64,000 nt of DNA from Guillardia theta CCMP2712 (GCF_000315625.1 NW_005434614.1:126573-190572); one strand, 5' to 3'; positions 1 to 11,879 are shown, numbered from the stretch's first letter. The notes: a model not told the origin generated them from the letters alone. Numbers and translations: made by a program.

Positions 1-1413
1 GGCAAGCTCTCAGCGTGACCTTGTTTGCCGACAGCGCTTCCCCTTGCTCGTCTATCTGCGACTCGAGCCTGAAGTTCTCCTCGATCAGCCCCGGCGACTC
101 ATCGCACTTCCTGCACAACATCGCACGTGATCGACTGCCCCGGCGCTCATGAGAGGTCAAGAGGACGCCAGCACTCACTGGATGAAGTCTGCTCGCAGCC
201 GCTCGAACTCCTCGATGAAGTGAGCCGTGCTGTGCACGAGCCCGTGCTTCTCGTGGCTACATACGTTCCTTCATGCTCAAGTCAGCGGCAGGAGCGACGA
301 GTCGAGCCGCACGCGCCTGTTGATGTCAAACCCACAGCGATCGCAGAAGAGGTACAGGACTTGCTTCACCTCCTCGATCTCAGCTGACATCCTGCATCAG
401 CTCGTCACACAAAGAGGACAAGAGCACTCGCGCGCCTGCTGATCTTTGTGCTGAGGTTTCGCTCTTCCTTCTTCACGTCGGCGTGATTGTCCTCTAGCAA
501 CTCGATATGCCTGCACGCGCATCACTGACCCGTCACATGCACGCTTGCAGCTGACTTGTTCATCAATCGCATCTCAGCCTTCTCCCTCGTCGTCAACTCA
601 TCCATCACACTGAACTTCCTGCTCTTCTCAATGATGCAAAGAGCATCTGAGCAGCATCACACAATGACATGACGGTCATGAAGCATGTGTGGGAGTCAAC
701 CTGAGATTTCCTTTTGCATGTCGTCCTGCTTTCCTTCGCTTCTCCCCTGGGCCTCTGACGACGCTTTCTTCTCCTTCCGCCCATTGATGTCAGGGAGCGA
801 AACGAAGTCCATCCTCTTTGTCTCTGCGTTCCTCCGCTGCTCCCCGGTCAGCGGCGGCGAGCATGCGCAATAACAGAGGACATACCATCTGAACGAAGAA
901 AGACTTGCCCGAGCCGAAGTCTGTCGCGTGAAGAAACTCAAAGATCAGAGTAGACCTGAACAGCCTCATGATCCCCTCCAGCTGCGAGCAAGCGAACAAG
1001 TCAGTGAGTTGGTGAGTGACTGAGTGAGAGGGAACGGGGGAAGAGGGAGGGAGGGGATGGAGGGAGGGAGGGGAGGGAGGGGAGGGAGGGGAGGGAGGTG
1101 AGGGAGGGAAAAGGAGAGGGGGGAGGGGGAGAGAAGATTCATGCACCTGCTTCTGGCTCATTCCGATAACAACTTTGCGGCTATCAGGTGACTCATCTTG
1201 GACCTGACGGAGCCAGTCACACCATCGCATCTCCGCTGTCCTACCCTTCACCGCGATCAGCTTGTCGCCTGCTCTGATCTTCCCGCACTCGGCCGCTGGC
1301 GACCCCGGAAGCACCTTGCTCACAACAAGGACGAGACGGTATCCTGAATCAGCAGCGGTGGCAGCGATGACTTGTTTCCTGCTGGTCTGCCAGACTATGC
1401 CGAGGGACGACAT
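1..1413 (-). CDS. PDZ-domain coiled-coil protein (3' end outside window)
   Basis: The first exon (about 1147-1413) starts at ATG 1413 and encodes a PDZ-like domain at about residues 10-90, with the carboxylate-loop-like stretch VLPGSPAAECGKIRAGDKL. A donor GTGCAT near 1146 and an acceptor near 988 lead to an exon starting LEGIMRLFRSTLIFEFL. Further exons near 850-710, 640-540, 510-400, 390-300, 230-170 and 130-1 read EKAEMRLMNKSAAS, HIELLEDNHADVKK, EIEEVKQVLYLFCDRC, HFIEEFERLRADFIQ and GLIEENFRLESQIDEQ. They are charged and helical, so the rest looks like coiled coil. The gene runs off the left edge. PDZ domains usually bind C-terminal peptides, so a scaffold role is an inference. The intron between exons 1 and 2 is a GGGAGG simple repeat. 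Confidence 0.6.
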
Positions 1414-1892
1414 GCTATAGAGTCCTTCAGCCGATGCCTCCTCTCCTAGCTGGTGAATCGCCGTGATGGCGAGGAGGCGTCTTCGCTCGCCGACGTCACT
1501 TCGATCCTCCTTGCACTGTTGCTGACCTCACAGCCCAGATGTCAACACTGATGAATGTGGCACCTTATGACCGACCCGAGACGTCATCGAATGCAGAATG
1601 TGTCTGAAGTATCATAGTATGGTCCACTCGTCTCATCACCGGACTGGCCTTCACGATTTTTTCCTTCAACTAGTTCTCAAGCACTTTTCTGCTCGTTCAC
1701 TTCATTTCATTCCTCTCTCGCCAAGATCTCTCCTCCTCTCCTCCCCTTTCCTCTCGGGCCTCCTCTCCGTCCCTCCATCACTGAGGTGTCTCGCCACCAT
1801 GCCTGGGCCTCAGGTACTGAGCAGCCTGGCATGACTGCCGGCACCGCAGCAACTGACCAGGTAGGACCAGTGGGAATACTCCTAGCGAGCTC

Positions 1893-2090
1893 ACCTCAGA
1901 CTATGGCGGGCAGACTCCCGCCCGACCCGGAGCCTCAGTGCCGGGCCGCCCCCCCGGGCCCGCGGCGGCGCGCGGGCCGGGCTGCCCCGCGGCGATCGGA
2001 CGGTGGCCCGGCTGAGCCCCCGACTCGGCGAGACCCACCCGGGGGCGCTACTGATCGGAGCCTCCCGCAGTCCCGGGCCTTCAACCGTGC
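1893..2090. other. GC-rich island
   Basis: This run consists almost entirely of CCGGGCC, GCGGCG and CCCCGG-type words, unlike the CT/GA-rich DNA around it. Similar but shorter islands occur at 6960-7215, 17825-17865, 29715-29760 and 47550-47570, always between genes. The copies share composition rather than an obvious alignable sequence. Confidence 0.4.
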
Positions 2091-2402
2091 CGCAGTGCCC
2101 TACTTGACTCTGAGTAGTGTAATCACTTCTATACCTGCACACTCAACTGCGCGCACTGGCTGGGACGGCATAGACGCCATGCCGGAACGCACTCGCGATG
2201 ATGCCGCGCGGCAGATCCAGCGCTTCCGTTCACGGTTTTCTTCAAGTTGCGAGTCGCCGAGCCGACAGTCGGACCCGCCAGCTGAGCGGCCACCGTGTGA
2301 CGGTCGGACTCTCAGATATTAAAAAAAAACTCAAACAGTCTATCAAAACTTGACAGTCTCTATCACTATCTAGTCAAACTTGAATAAAAAGTATTTTTGT
2401 CG

Positions 2403-2495
2403 GTACCCCCACCCATGTCCCTAAGTCGACTACCCCTACATATCCTCACCCCCTGTAGGGTAAGAGGTACAGTGGTGTCCAGTAGGGGTGGGTAA
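2403..2495. promoter_or_regulatory. Paired TACCCCCACCC / GGGGTGGGTA motif
   Basis: TACCCCCACCC at about 2405 and AGGGGTGGGTAATG at about 2483 form an inverted pair between divergent genes. The same G-rich word recurs in other intergenic regions (7352, 17546-18040, 24714-24866, 40791-40865, 49987). A promoter role is inferred from position only. Confidence 0.35.
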
Positions 2496-2880
2496 TGACA
2501 TGTTGCCGGAAATCGAGCGCTTCACATGCTGGGCAGAGTCTGCCGCAAGTCTCCTCTCCTCTCCTGCTGCGGCTCCCCTTGCTCATAGTTCCTCTCCTCG
2601 GGCCTGCTGCGGCTCCCCTTGCTCATGGTTCCTCTCCTCTCCTGCTGCGGCTCCCCTTGCTCATGGTTCCTCTCCTTTCCTGCTTCTGCTTCAACCACTC
2701 TCGAGACCGTTTGACCTCTTTGCACTGATAAAACTAACTCCTCTCTCTCTCCCTCTCTTCTCCCTCCCTCTCTCCCTCACTCTTTCCTCCCTCTCTCCCT
2801 CTCTCCCTCCCCCTGCCCATTCTCTCTCTCTCAGGTTGTAATCGAGGATCTTCAACGTACCCAAGACTCTGCGGCTCCAA

Positions 2881-5800
2881 ATGACTGACGTGAAGTCGGG
2901 ATGGGTGCTCAAGTGGACGGGAAGCGTCTTTGCTTCATGGCAGAAGAGGTACATCCAGTACAAGCAAGGGAAACTCTCCATGCGGCACAGCGATCGAGAG
3001 AGGATGGCGCGAGTTTTGCAAGTCGCCTCCATCCGCATCAAACCGTCAGTACCCACAGAGATGAACATCGTGTGCCAGGACGGCAAGAACATGCTCTTTC
3101 GTTTCTCCTCCCCCGCAGAGCGCGATGACTGGTTCAAGACGATTCATGAGGAGATGAGCGGTCAGAAACCTGCCCCGTCCTCTGCTCTGCCATCGGAGCC
3201 GCCACAGGGCCCTATCCACCCCAGCCAAACCCGAGCTGTGCAGGCTCATCAGATGGCGCAGGCAGAGGTGCTCCGCCTTCAGCCCAGGGGGGTCGAGATG
3301 TCTTCCTCCCCCAAGGTCTCCAGCCGACCGGACGTTCTGAGGTTGGGAGCTCAGGAGCTAGTAGCGCCAGCTGCACCGGCTCCTTTCTCCCCCTCCAAGG
3401 CAGGGATGCCGGTAGAGCCCCCCCAGTCTCTCATTTCAAGGTCTCTCTACGACCTGAGGGCGCAGGCGTGTAAGTTGTGATGGGAGGAGCCGGCGGACCT
3501 GAGGCCTTCTGACGAGCTGGGCAGACCCGAGTGGCAAGTACGTGGGAGAGTACTTCGCGAGCGAGAGGAGCGGCTTCGGGAAGTTTGAATACAATGATGG
3601 GAACGTCTACATTGGTAGGAGGAGGAAGAGCAGTGAAAGGAGATGGTGGTTGTGGTGGTGGTGGTGATGATGATGATGAGGAGGAGGAGGGGGAGGAGAA
3701 CATTGGAGAGGAAGAGGAAGATCGAGAGAAGGAGGAAATTTCTCGCTGAATTGGATTGGATGTGTCAGGTATGTGGGTGAAAGATCAGAAGCATGGTTTC
3801 GGTCGCCTGCAGTGGTCCAACGGCAACGTGTTCTCAGGGGAATGGCAAGCAGACGAGATGACCGGCTATGGTGTGTTTGCATACGCCAACAAGAACGAGT
3901 ATAAGGTCTAATTCCCAACTTCTCTTCTCCTCCCCCAGTCTCCCATCAACCTTTCCCCTTCTTCCTCCTCCTTTTCCTCCGATCTCTCGTCGTTCTCTGC
4001 GTGGATGACGAGGTTGAGCAGGGAGAGTTTCACAAGAACATGAAGGCAGGCAAGGGGAAGTTTGTGTGGAAGTGAGCTTAAGTTGTAGCTGGTCGGGTGG
4101 TGACCTCCGGGCTGTGCAGCAACGGCGACTCGTACGAGGGGGAGTGGAAACAAGACATGATGGATGGGCAAGGTGAAGCTTCTACTGAAGGAAGCAGCTG
4201 ACCCTCCTCCTCCTCCTCCTTCGCCGCCGCCTCCTCCTTCGCCGCCGCCGCCGCCTCCTCCTCCTCCTCCTCCTCCTCCTCCTCCTCCTCCTCCTCCTAC
4301 CTTGTTTTGTCTCTCATCTCTCATCCTCGTCTTTTCATGCTCCGACGATTCTTCCCCTCGCCCCTCTCCCTCTATCTTAGGAATCATCGTCTACAACAAC
4401 GGAAACGTCTACGACGGACAGAGCAAGGGCAACTTGAAGAATGGTCGAGGAAGAATGAAAGTGAGCGACTGCTGATCTCCTGTCGGACTGTGAGAGCTTG
4501 TGCTGCCAGTGGTCCACCGGGGAAACATACGAGGGAGAGTGGAAGGGAGGCCTTCTTCATGGAAAGGTTGATCCCTATACACGCATATGCTACCTCCTCT
4601 CCACCTTCTCGTTTCCCCTCTCTCCCTTCCCTTCCCCAATCGCCCTCGCTTTCATTCTCCTCCTCCGTTTCCACCCCTCCCCGCTTCCACCCCTCTTCTT
4701 CCCTTCCTCCTCATTGTCCCTTCTCCTCTTTCTCTCTCCTCCTCCGAACACCGTTTCCTCCTACCTTCTCCTCGTCTCTTGGTCCTTTCCCACCACCCCT
4801 CATGACCTCCCCTCCCTGCTCTCATCGCTCGTCTGCAGGGAACCTTCCTGTACGCCAACGGAGGAAGTTACGTCGGTCGCTTCTGCTCCCTCCAGTTGCT
4901 GCGTGCAAGTGACAGGAGAGGCAGGAGAATGGATCGACGACATGCGGAGTGGCAACGGGACTATGACGCATCCCAACGGGGTGAGCACGAGGGAGAGGGA
5001 GCAGAGGAGGGAGGGGAGGGAAGGACAACGAGAGTTGGCGGAGAAGGAAGAGGCTCACAGGATGTGAGAAGAGAAGGAAGAGGAGAGTTGAATGCAAGGA
5101 GAGGGAGAAAGAGGGAGGGAGGGAGAGGGAGAGGAGGAGGAGGAGGAGGAGGAGGAGGAGGTGGTGGTGGTGGTGGTGTTAACGGGCATTTTCCCAGGAC
5201 ATCTATACAGGCGCGTGGCAGATGGACATGAGAGAAGGAAGCGGAACCTGCAGACATGCCAACGGGTGACGGGGAGGAGGAGCAGCGAGAGCGAGAGGCA
5301 GGAGCGAGGAAGAGAGAGGCAGGGGGGAAGAGGGAGAGGCAAGAAGAGGGAGGAGGAGGAGGAGGAGGAGGAGGAGGAGGTGCAGGATGGGATGAGCGGA
5401 GATCGAGCAGGGACATCTTCGTCGGGACCTTTCATCAGAACCTGCGGCACGGGTACAATCTGCTCCTTTTCAACCCACAAGTGAGCTGGAGGCAGAGCTG
5501 GAGTCTACACAGCAGCGCCGCAAGCAGGAGAAAGCAAGGGAGACGAATATTCCGGTGAATGGATGCAGGATAAGAAGCATGGTACGTCTCCTCCCTCCTT
5601 CCCCTTTCCTACTCTCTGAATCCCTCCTTTCACCCCCCTCCTCTCCCCTCCCTCCCCCCTGCCCCCTCCTCTCTCCCTCCCTCCTTCTCCTTACTCTCTC
5701 ACACCCTCGTGCTCCAAGGGTTCGGCAAGTACATGTGGGCAGACGGCGACGTCTACGAGGGAGAGTGGAAGGATGACATGCGCAACGGGCATGGCACGTC

Positions 5801-6851
5801 AGTCGCTCCCCTCCTCCCCTTCATCCCCCAGCTGACTCTGAGCTGCAGCTGCTTCTACTCAAACCGTGACGAGTACGTGGGCTCGTGGGTCAACGACCAA
5901 CGACATGGGTCCTGCGACTTTCCTCGCCCCCTCGCCCCCTCCCCCCCCCTTCCTCTTGAGCTCTCTGTCTCCTCCCCCCTCCCGCCTCCTTGTTTGCATC
6001 TCTCTTCCCCCTCCCTCTCCTCCCCCCTCCCTCTCCTCCCCTGCTCCTCCCTCTCCCAACGCTCCTCATCTCTCTCCGGCCTACCTCATCCCCCCCCCCT
6101 TCTCCCCTTCCCTCTTCTCTTCTCCTGCCCCCTCATCATCATCTTCGGTCTATCTCCTTCCTCCTCCCCCCGCGCCTATATCCCTCTCTCCCTCACCCTT
6201 CTGTTCAGCTGGGGTCGACTAGCATGGGCCGACGGCAACACTTACGAAGGGTTGTGGAAGAATGACAACATCGCACCCGGGTATCTCCTCCGCTTCCCTC
6301 CTCTACGTCCTTCTTCCTCCTCCTCTTCCTTCCTCGTCTCCCCCTGTGACTCCTCCTCGCCCCAGCGCCTCCTTCTGACCCCCCTCCCTCCTGCTGATGC
6401 TCTCCTCCTCTTCTCCTGCTGCTCTCCTCCTCATCATCATCATCTCAACCTCTGGCAGGGCTCGGGGCATCTTCCCCTCCAAGTCCAGGGCAGCAGATCG
6501 TCCGGTAGCGGGGGAGAGCCTTCAAAGGCAGCAGCTCCCAGCTGCCGTCAAAACCTTCTCCAGCAGCGGCAGGGACTTTGATCCTGCCCAGGAGAAGCCC
6601 AGCAGGACCCCGAGCACGAGGAGGTTCCAGCCAGTCGATCCAACCGCTGCTTTGATCGCCGATGTGAACACGGCAAGTCCTCCTCCTCCTCCTCCTGATC
6701 GTCATCGTCATCCCCTCCTTCCTCCATCGTGACTTGTCTGCAGGCCATGGGTTCTTTCTTCGGCAACTTCAACCCGCAGCAGCAGCCCAGCAAGCCGCTT
6801 CCACCTCGGGTAAGTCTCTTGGAAGGGGAGCAGGAGAAGTTGACAAAGTGA
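2881..6851 (+). CDS. PH-domain protein with about 13 MORN repeats
   Basis: Exon 1 (2881-3469) begins MTDVKSGWVLKWTGSVFASW and carries a PH domain over about residues 5-95 (W in the last helix at ERDDWFKTIHEEM). It is followed by a Pro/Ser-rich linker. About twelve short exons then each encode roughly one MORN repeat, for example YVGEYFASERSGFGKF, YEGEWKQDMMDGQG, YEGEWKGGLLHGK, YSGEWMQDKKHG, YEGEWKDDMRNGHG and YVGSWVNDQRHG. Donors and acceptors are clear at most joints, including a 45-nt intron near 4873-4917. The last exons (near 6469-6675 and 6745-6851) are Pro/Ser-rich. The end is uncertain: a strong GTAAGT at 6811 could extend the gene to about 6910. MORN repeats commonly bind membranes or build flagellar and cortical structures; this and the PH domain suggest a membrane-associated scaffold. 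Confidence 0.75.
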
Positions 6852-8126
6852 GCAGGAGGTGTCGAGGAAACCTCTGCTCCTGTTCTGACGCCTTGTATCA
6901 CTAGCCCGCCGTAGTAAGAATAAACTTGAAGAATCTTATCAGGATCTCAACTTGGCAACTTCGGAGGCGGGGGTCAGTGCGGCCCGCCGGGCCCTCTGCC
7001 ACTGCCAACTTTCACGAGTCCCGAGTCCGAGGGCCCAGGCTTTCCTCGGAACTTCGGAACTCAGCGCCGGGCCCGCGGGCCCGCGGGCCCCGGCGGGGGC
7101 CGAGCCTGCGGCTCCCGGGCGCCGCCGGGCAAGTTGGCCCGGCGGGCCGGCTTATGACACGAGTCACCAGCCTTCTCCCCCCCCCCCACTCCCACCCCCG
7201 GCCGGGCCGGGCCGGTTACGTACTACTTGTACGCCGGTATCTCCGCCGAGTCACTTCACTATGTCGCTGACAGAAATCGAGTCCGCCTCAGTTTCCGCTG
7301 ATAATCTGTTTGCGGCCCTTCACCGGTGTGTTTTCCTGGAATTATAAAGTCAGGGGGTGGGGTGGGTGGTAAGAGAGGCACCTCATAAAGAGACTCTTGT
7401 ATACTAATATTGTAAAACAGAATGATAAAATATATATGTAATTTAAACACCCTTTTAAAATTTTATTCAACTTATATAAGTTATAAATACTGACATTTAG
7501 TTTTGCTTCGTACCAGGCAGCGCTGGTCACAGTACAGATTTTAAAGTATTTTTGATTTCAAACTATTTCAGGATGTTGCTTACATTCCAAATTAATGAGC
7601 ACGGTTTCAAAATGTTCGGCGAATGTGCTTCGGAATTTGTCGCTCCCATGGTGGCCACGGAGTGGTGCAGGGGGGGGGGAGAAGGAGAAGGGAGAGGAGC
7701 GACGGGAGGAGGAGAGGAGGGTGGAACAGGAGAAGAGATCTGAGAGAGAGAAGGATAAGAGCTGACTGAGGGCGGGGTAGATAGAATGAGAGAGGAGGAG
7801 GAGGAGTGAGGGGGAGGCGCAATGAACGCTGTGGAAGTAGTCGATCGCGTTTCGGTTCTACTTCCTCTTGTTCGCACGCATCTCCCTCAGTATTCAGTTG
7901 TCTTGACATAGAAAGTGAAGAAACTGAAGAAGTAGTGCGACCGGAGAGTGTGATTACAGTGAGATTTGCCCTTTCGCTGCTTGCCATGTTTGGCTGGTTG
8001 AACGCAAATGATTTCTACCCTTTCTGAACATTTTCCAGGAGCCCTCAATAGATCCTTGTGGATGTTGCTGGACAAAATATTGGGCTGCAATCTTGCTATG
8101 AGATTCTAGTCTCCTTCCCATCTACC
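6852..8126. other. Intergenic region: GC island, AT-rich stretch and G-rich motif
   Basis: It contains a GC island at 6960-7215, a GGGGGTGGGGTGGGTGG motif at 7352-7370 and an AT-rich stretch (7380-7530) with TATATATGTAATTTAAA. A GA-rich stretch lies near 7670-7810. Further short open frames near 7806-8027 look helical at best, and I cannot support a gene there. Confidence 0.45.
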
Positions 8127-9952
8127 ATGCGATCCTCCCTCGTGCTCGCCATCCTTCTGCTTTTCCAATCCAACACCGTTGACACGCTCAGTGAGAGCTT
8201 GAACACCCCAGCTAAGAGTTCAACATCCAGTTCCTTACAATCTGCCAAGTCAAAGTTCTTTCCGGTCCTTCGCAGCAAAGCAGCAGGTGCAACAGACCTC
8301 AGGCATGGCCTCGCGACGGCCCTGCCGGTGGGAAGCACGTCAGTCAAGGGAGGGAATACAGATCAGGCCGCCGTAAATCTGTTCAACTCCAAGGTGGGTG
8401 AAAACGGCGGCTTCTTATCCAAGGTCTGGCATGCAAGACATCACCTCCTGGCCGGTGCCATCGTGAGTGGCCCCTGCTCGCTCTCGCTCCCTCCCGTCGT
8501 GACCATTCCGACAGGGGAGATGTGTGGCTGTATCGGTCATGTTTCCTGTGGACACCATTAAGACGAGGCTTCAGCTCAACGGAGCTCAATGCTGCACTCC
8601 TACCCAGTGGTCGGAGGTAACCTGAGGACGGGGGGGCGGCGGCCATGGGCGCTGAATGTGACCCGCCAGGCTATCAAGAGGCCCTTGTTCCGGGGACTGT
8701 CGTCCTCCCTCCTAGGCCAAGTTCCCAACGGCATGCTCGTGTACGGCAGTTACGAAGTCTACAAGAGGGAGCTAACAGAAAAGTTTCCGTCTCTTACCGC
8801 CACACAGGCACGCTCTCGTCCCACTCTCCCCTCCTCGTCCTCCCTGTGCCGAGCCTCCCTCTCGTGCTGCCACCCTGTTGCTTGCTGCCATGGCTTCTTC
8901 ACTATCTTGCTGCCATCTCTTCTCTTCACTCTCATGTCTCTTCACTCTTCTGTCTCTCCATGTCATCGTCCGTTCACACTGCGGCAGGTGAGGCTGATCG
9001 CAGCCATGCTCGGGGACGTAACGGGATCAATCTGGCTGGCGCCGTTCGAGCGCACGAAACAACGCGTACAGGTGACCTCTACCTCCTCTTCGCCTCCATC
9101 TCCTGACCCTCGATGCAAGGCTGGCTTGTACTCCGGCATGCGGCAAGGGATCAGGTCCACGGTGGCAGACAAGGGGATCTTCGGACTGTATACGGGATAC
9201 AAGGCGCAGGTGCTACGGGACATGTCCTTTCATGCCATCCAGCTGCCCCTCTACGAGGCGATCAAGGACTTTTGGCTGAGGAAGATCTCCCGTCCGAGCT
9301 CAGGCGATCAAGGCTCTTGGAAGAATGCTGCGCGCAAGCTGCAGCCGTGGGAGAGCATGACGGTGGGGGCGATCGCTGGCGCGACCTCAGGTGGGGAGGG
9401 AGGAGGGGTTGCTTTGCTCGGGTTGACCATCAGCAGGAGCATTGACTACACCCATTGATGTTCTCAAGACTCGCCTCATGGCATCTTCTCCTATGTCGGC
9501 ATCCATAGGTAACGGCCATCTGCATCGAACTGATGTCCCTTCTCAGTTCTCCTTTCTCTGTCTTCTATACCTCTCTCCTTTCTCTGTCTGCTATACCTCT
9601 CTTCTCTCTCTGTCTCCTATACCTCTCTCCTCTCTTGATTCCTGAGGGTAACAAGGGTCCTTCCAGGGAGCATGCGGCAGGTGCTGGTGCAAGTACTAGT
9701 GACAGAGGGTGTGCTCGGGCTCACGGCGGGGCTGCCCCAGAGGTGAGGGAGAGGGAGGAGCGAGAGGGATGCTTGACTCTGCGACAGGGCGGCATACATC
9801 GCCTGCGGTAGCGCTATCTTCTGGACTGTCTTCGAGCAGGTTAGCAAGCCATGCCGAGGCGCGAAATGGCGCTTATGGCTGGTATAGGTCTGCCACAGGA
9901 TCTATCTTGTGGAGCAGCGAGCCAAGACGAGGCAGCAAGTGATGTGATTTGA
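8127..9952 (+). CDS. Mitochondrial carrier family protein with N-terminal signal peptide
   Basis: The three carrier signatures are present in order: MFPVDTIKTRLQ (about 8540-8575), LAPFERTKQR (about 9037-9070) and TTPIDVLKTRLM (about 9446-9482). The matching even-numbered helix loops include LFRGLSSSLLGQVPNG and IFGLYTGYKAQVLRD. About seven to eight exons join in frame, one intron being about 47 nt (9072-9118). The protein ends near 9952 after AAYIACGSAIFWTVFEQ. Overall order and spacing resemble S-adenosylmethionine carriers of the SLC25A26 type, but the substrate is not proven. The start is odd: MRSSLVLAILLLFQSNTVDT is a classical ER signal peptide followed by a Ser/Thr/Lys-rich region. This fits import into a secondary plastid rather than a mitochondrion. 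One donor appears to be GC (CACAG|GCACGC). Confidence 0.8.
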
Positions 9953-10073
9953 GATGCCGCTTTCCCTCACACCTGTACATTACTGTCTCTCTCTCATCCT
10001 CCCTGCCTTCGTCCTCCTTGAGTGAATTTTGCATGGCAAACGTTCTTGCGCGCCTCCATCTCCATCACGCCGC

Positions 10074-10559
10074 TCAGAGAGTGGCGATGGTGAAAGCAGC
10101 ATCCACCCACTCGAAAAGATCGTTCTCAAGCTTCCCTCCGAGGTGATCTCCACTCTGGAAGTACTCGTCTTCCCTGTGTTTGTCAAGAAAGTCTTGCGCG
10201 CCCCCCGTCTGCTCAGGGGTCATGGTGGCGGGACTCCAGGCCTCCATGGCCGATACGAGAGAGGCACCATCTCTGATCGTGCTCCACGTGTTGTCACCGA
10301 GAAGAAGCTTGAGAGCGAAGAGCACGACGACTACTGGCTGCGTCCCGGGAGTGTCGACGATGTCGCTGTTGTTGGTCAAGGACGCGCCGAACCGGTCGAG
10401 GTCGGCCGAAGCCTTGATGGCCTTGAGGGCATCAGCGAGGGCCTTCTGAGCGAGCACGACGAGCTGAGAGGAGGCAGCTCTTATCGCCTCGTCCCTTCCC
10501 ATCATCGGCGTCTCCTCCTCCTCCATCGCCTCTTCCGCGTTCCGCTTCCCCCCTGCCAT
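10074..10559 (-). CDS. Hypothetical 161-residue protein
   Basis: From ATG 10559 the frame reads MAGGKRNAEEAMEEEET and then an Ala/Leu-rich helical region (SSQLVVLAQKALADALKAIK), an internal hydrophobic stretch (QPVVVVLFALKLLLG) and a polar tail. It is free of simple repeats and has ordinary amino-acid composition, unlike most open frames here. No family is recognised. An upstream in-frame ATG at 10901 would add a low-complexity N-terminus; I prefer 10559 because the extension is repeat-derived. Confidence 0.45.
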   Translation of the reverse strand: MAGGKRNAEEAMEEEETPMMGRDEAIRAASSQLVVLAQKALADALKAIKASADLDRFGASLTNNSDIVDTPGTQPVVVVLFALKLLLGDNTWSTIRDGASLVSAMEAWSPATMTPEQTGGAQDFLDKHREDEYFQSGDHLGGKLENDLFEWVDAAFTIATL

Positions 10560-10586
10560 TGCGGCCAATGGATGGAACCGCGATAG

Positions 10587-11328
10587 ATGGTATACCAGAG
10601 ATGCGATGGGATGCAGATCCTGATGATCAATGCAGATGGGATCAGGGATGGGATGTGTAATCAGATGTGTAATCAGATGTGTAATGTTGAGCAGAATGTT
10701 GAGGGGGATGAAGACTACCCGGCGCATGTCGGCTATGGGAGGCAGAAGGTCGAGCAAGAGGAGAAGGCTGGAGGGATCAGACACGAAGACAGAGAGAGAG
10801 AATACGAATACGACGGAAGCTATGCGAGTACGGGCGGCACCGATCCAATGCAAGAAAATGCGGGGGCGGCAGCATATGCGAGCACGGGCGGCAGCGATCA
10901 CAATGCAAGGGATGCGGGGGGAGGAGCAGAAGGTACGAGGAGGCGAGGAGCTGATCAGGTGTGAACATGATCTTGCAGTTGCGCCTGCTGGGCAGGCTTA
11001 GACGGTGGTGAGGATGATGTGCGATGGGAGATGGATGACGAGCATGCGGGCGCGTGCTCTGCGTCGATCATGCAGGGGCACTTGGATGCTGTCGGCTGGT
11101 CCTTGGACATTGACTCGGAGGAGGGACAGCAACTTCCCGCCCCACGTGAGATGGTGCGTTATTGACAACAACGAAGAGCTCTTGCAGGCAGACCTGGACA
11201 TTGGGACTAAGGCGGGGGAGGGGAGGGAGGGACTTCCACGGCATGTGGGAGTAGGGCAGCTAGCCGGACCTCTACACCGATCACAACAGCGGGTCTTGGA
11301 GTCACAACACGAGCAGGAGGAGATGTAA
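10587..11328 (+). CDS. Hypothetical acidic protein, three candidate exons
   Basis: Three frame-compatible exons can be read: 10587-10932, 11002-11145 and 11192-11328. The introns are 69 nt (10933-11001) and 46 nt (11146-11191), both GT-AG with matching phase. The product contains two YASTGG-type repeats, then GGEDDVRWEMDDEHAGA and SLDIDSEEGQQLP, and ends EQEEM. No family is recognised. The start is only 27 bp from the divergent ATG at 10559, which is very tight, and the first exon begins in short tandem repeats (GTAATCAGAT, about 10656-10686). The true start may therefore lie downstream or the model may be wrong. Confidence 0.35.
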
Positions 11329-11471
11329 TGAACGCCTTGCCTCTAGTAGCACAGCGGCTACGGAGACCGAAGGCGCTTGGGGTCCCTTGAGGAGGGTCAG
11401 TAGATGGTGCAAGTAGATGTACTGGCAGTGCCGTAGACCAGCTTGATTGAACTACCGCTGCTCATCTCTTG

Positions 11472-11602
11472 TCAAGCTTCAGCTGGGGTTGAGGACTGAA
11501 CTCAATTCTGACTCAACTTCGCAACGCCTGTTCACTTGCCCCCGGACTGAATCGGCCTTCCACTTGCTCCCCTGCTGCCCGGCCGGGGAGTTACTGGTTA
11601 GG
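11472..11602 (+). repeat. Direct repeat copy A
   Basis: It begins TCAAGCTTCAGCTGGGGTTG and ends ACTGGTTAGG. It matches copy B at 11880-12016 over almost its whole length with scattered substitutions and small indels. A third partial copy (CTGCTCATCTCTTGTC) repeats at 11458 and 11603. Confidence 0.7.
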
Positions 11603-11879
11603 CTGCTCATCTCTTGTCGAGATCGGCTCGTTTCCCTGCTTGAGCTTCTTGAGCTGGCCTGAGTGAGCCCGACAAGTCAGGCTGCCTCTTGTGTTGACCA
11701 GCCCTATCCACTATGTTCTTGGATCGAGATGGCAGTGAGACTGAAGGGGATCTCCCCCGCATGATGGGGGAGGCTGTTCCAATCATCGGGGCTGCGATGT
11801 CGTACTTCTCACTGAGCCAACTGACCCGGACTCAACCCAGTCTCGCACTCAACTAGAGCCAAGACTCATCGGGTGACTC

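Larger units (their letters stand above)
1414..2880. other. Divergent intergenic region
   Basis: This lies between the minus-strand PDZ gene and the plus-strand PH-MORN gene. It holds a GC-rich island, a G-rich motif pair near 2403-2495 and a tandem CTCCTGCTGCGGCTCC-like array near 2555-2690. A CT-rich stretch at 2740-2835 may contain a 5' UTR intron ending just before the PH-MORN start. I see no convincing coding exon; the open frames here are made of low-complexity residues. Confidence 0.5.

Noticed and set aside
1786-2322. Open frames in the GC-rich island
   Set aside because: Pro/Arg/Ala-only composition on both strands results from GC-rich words, and no splice-compatible partner exon was found.
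4164-4475. Poly-Pro frame overlapping a MORN intron
   Set aside because: It is a (CTC)n intronic repeat; the MORN exons on either side use other frames.
11340-11460. Possible tRNA or small RNA
   Set aside because: No cloverleaf with A and B box consensus could be built from the sequence.
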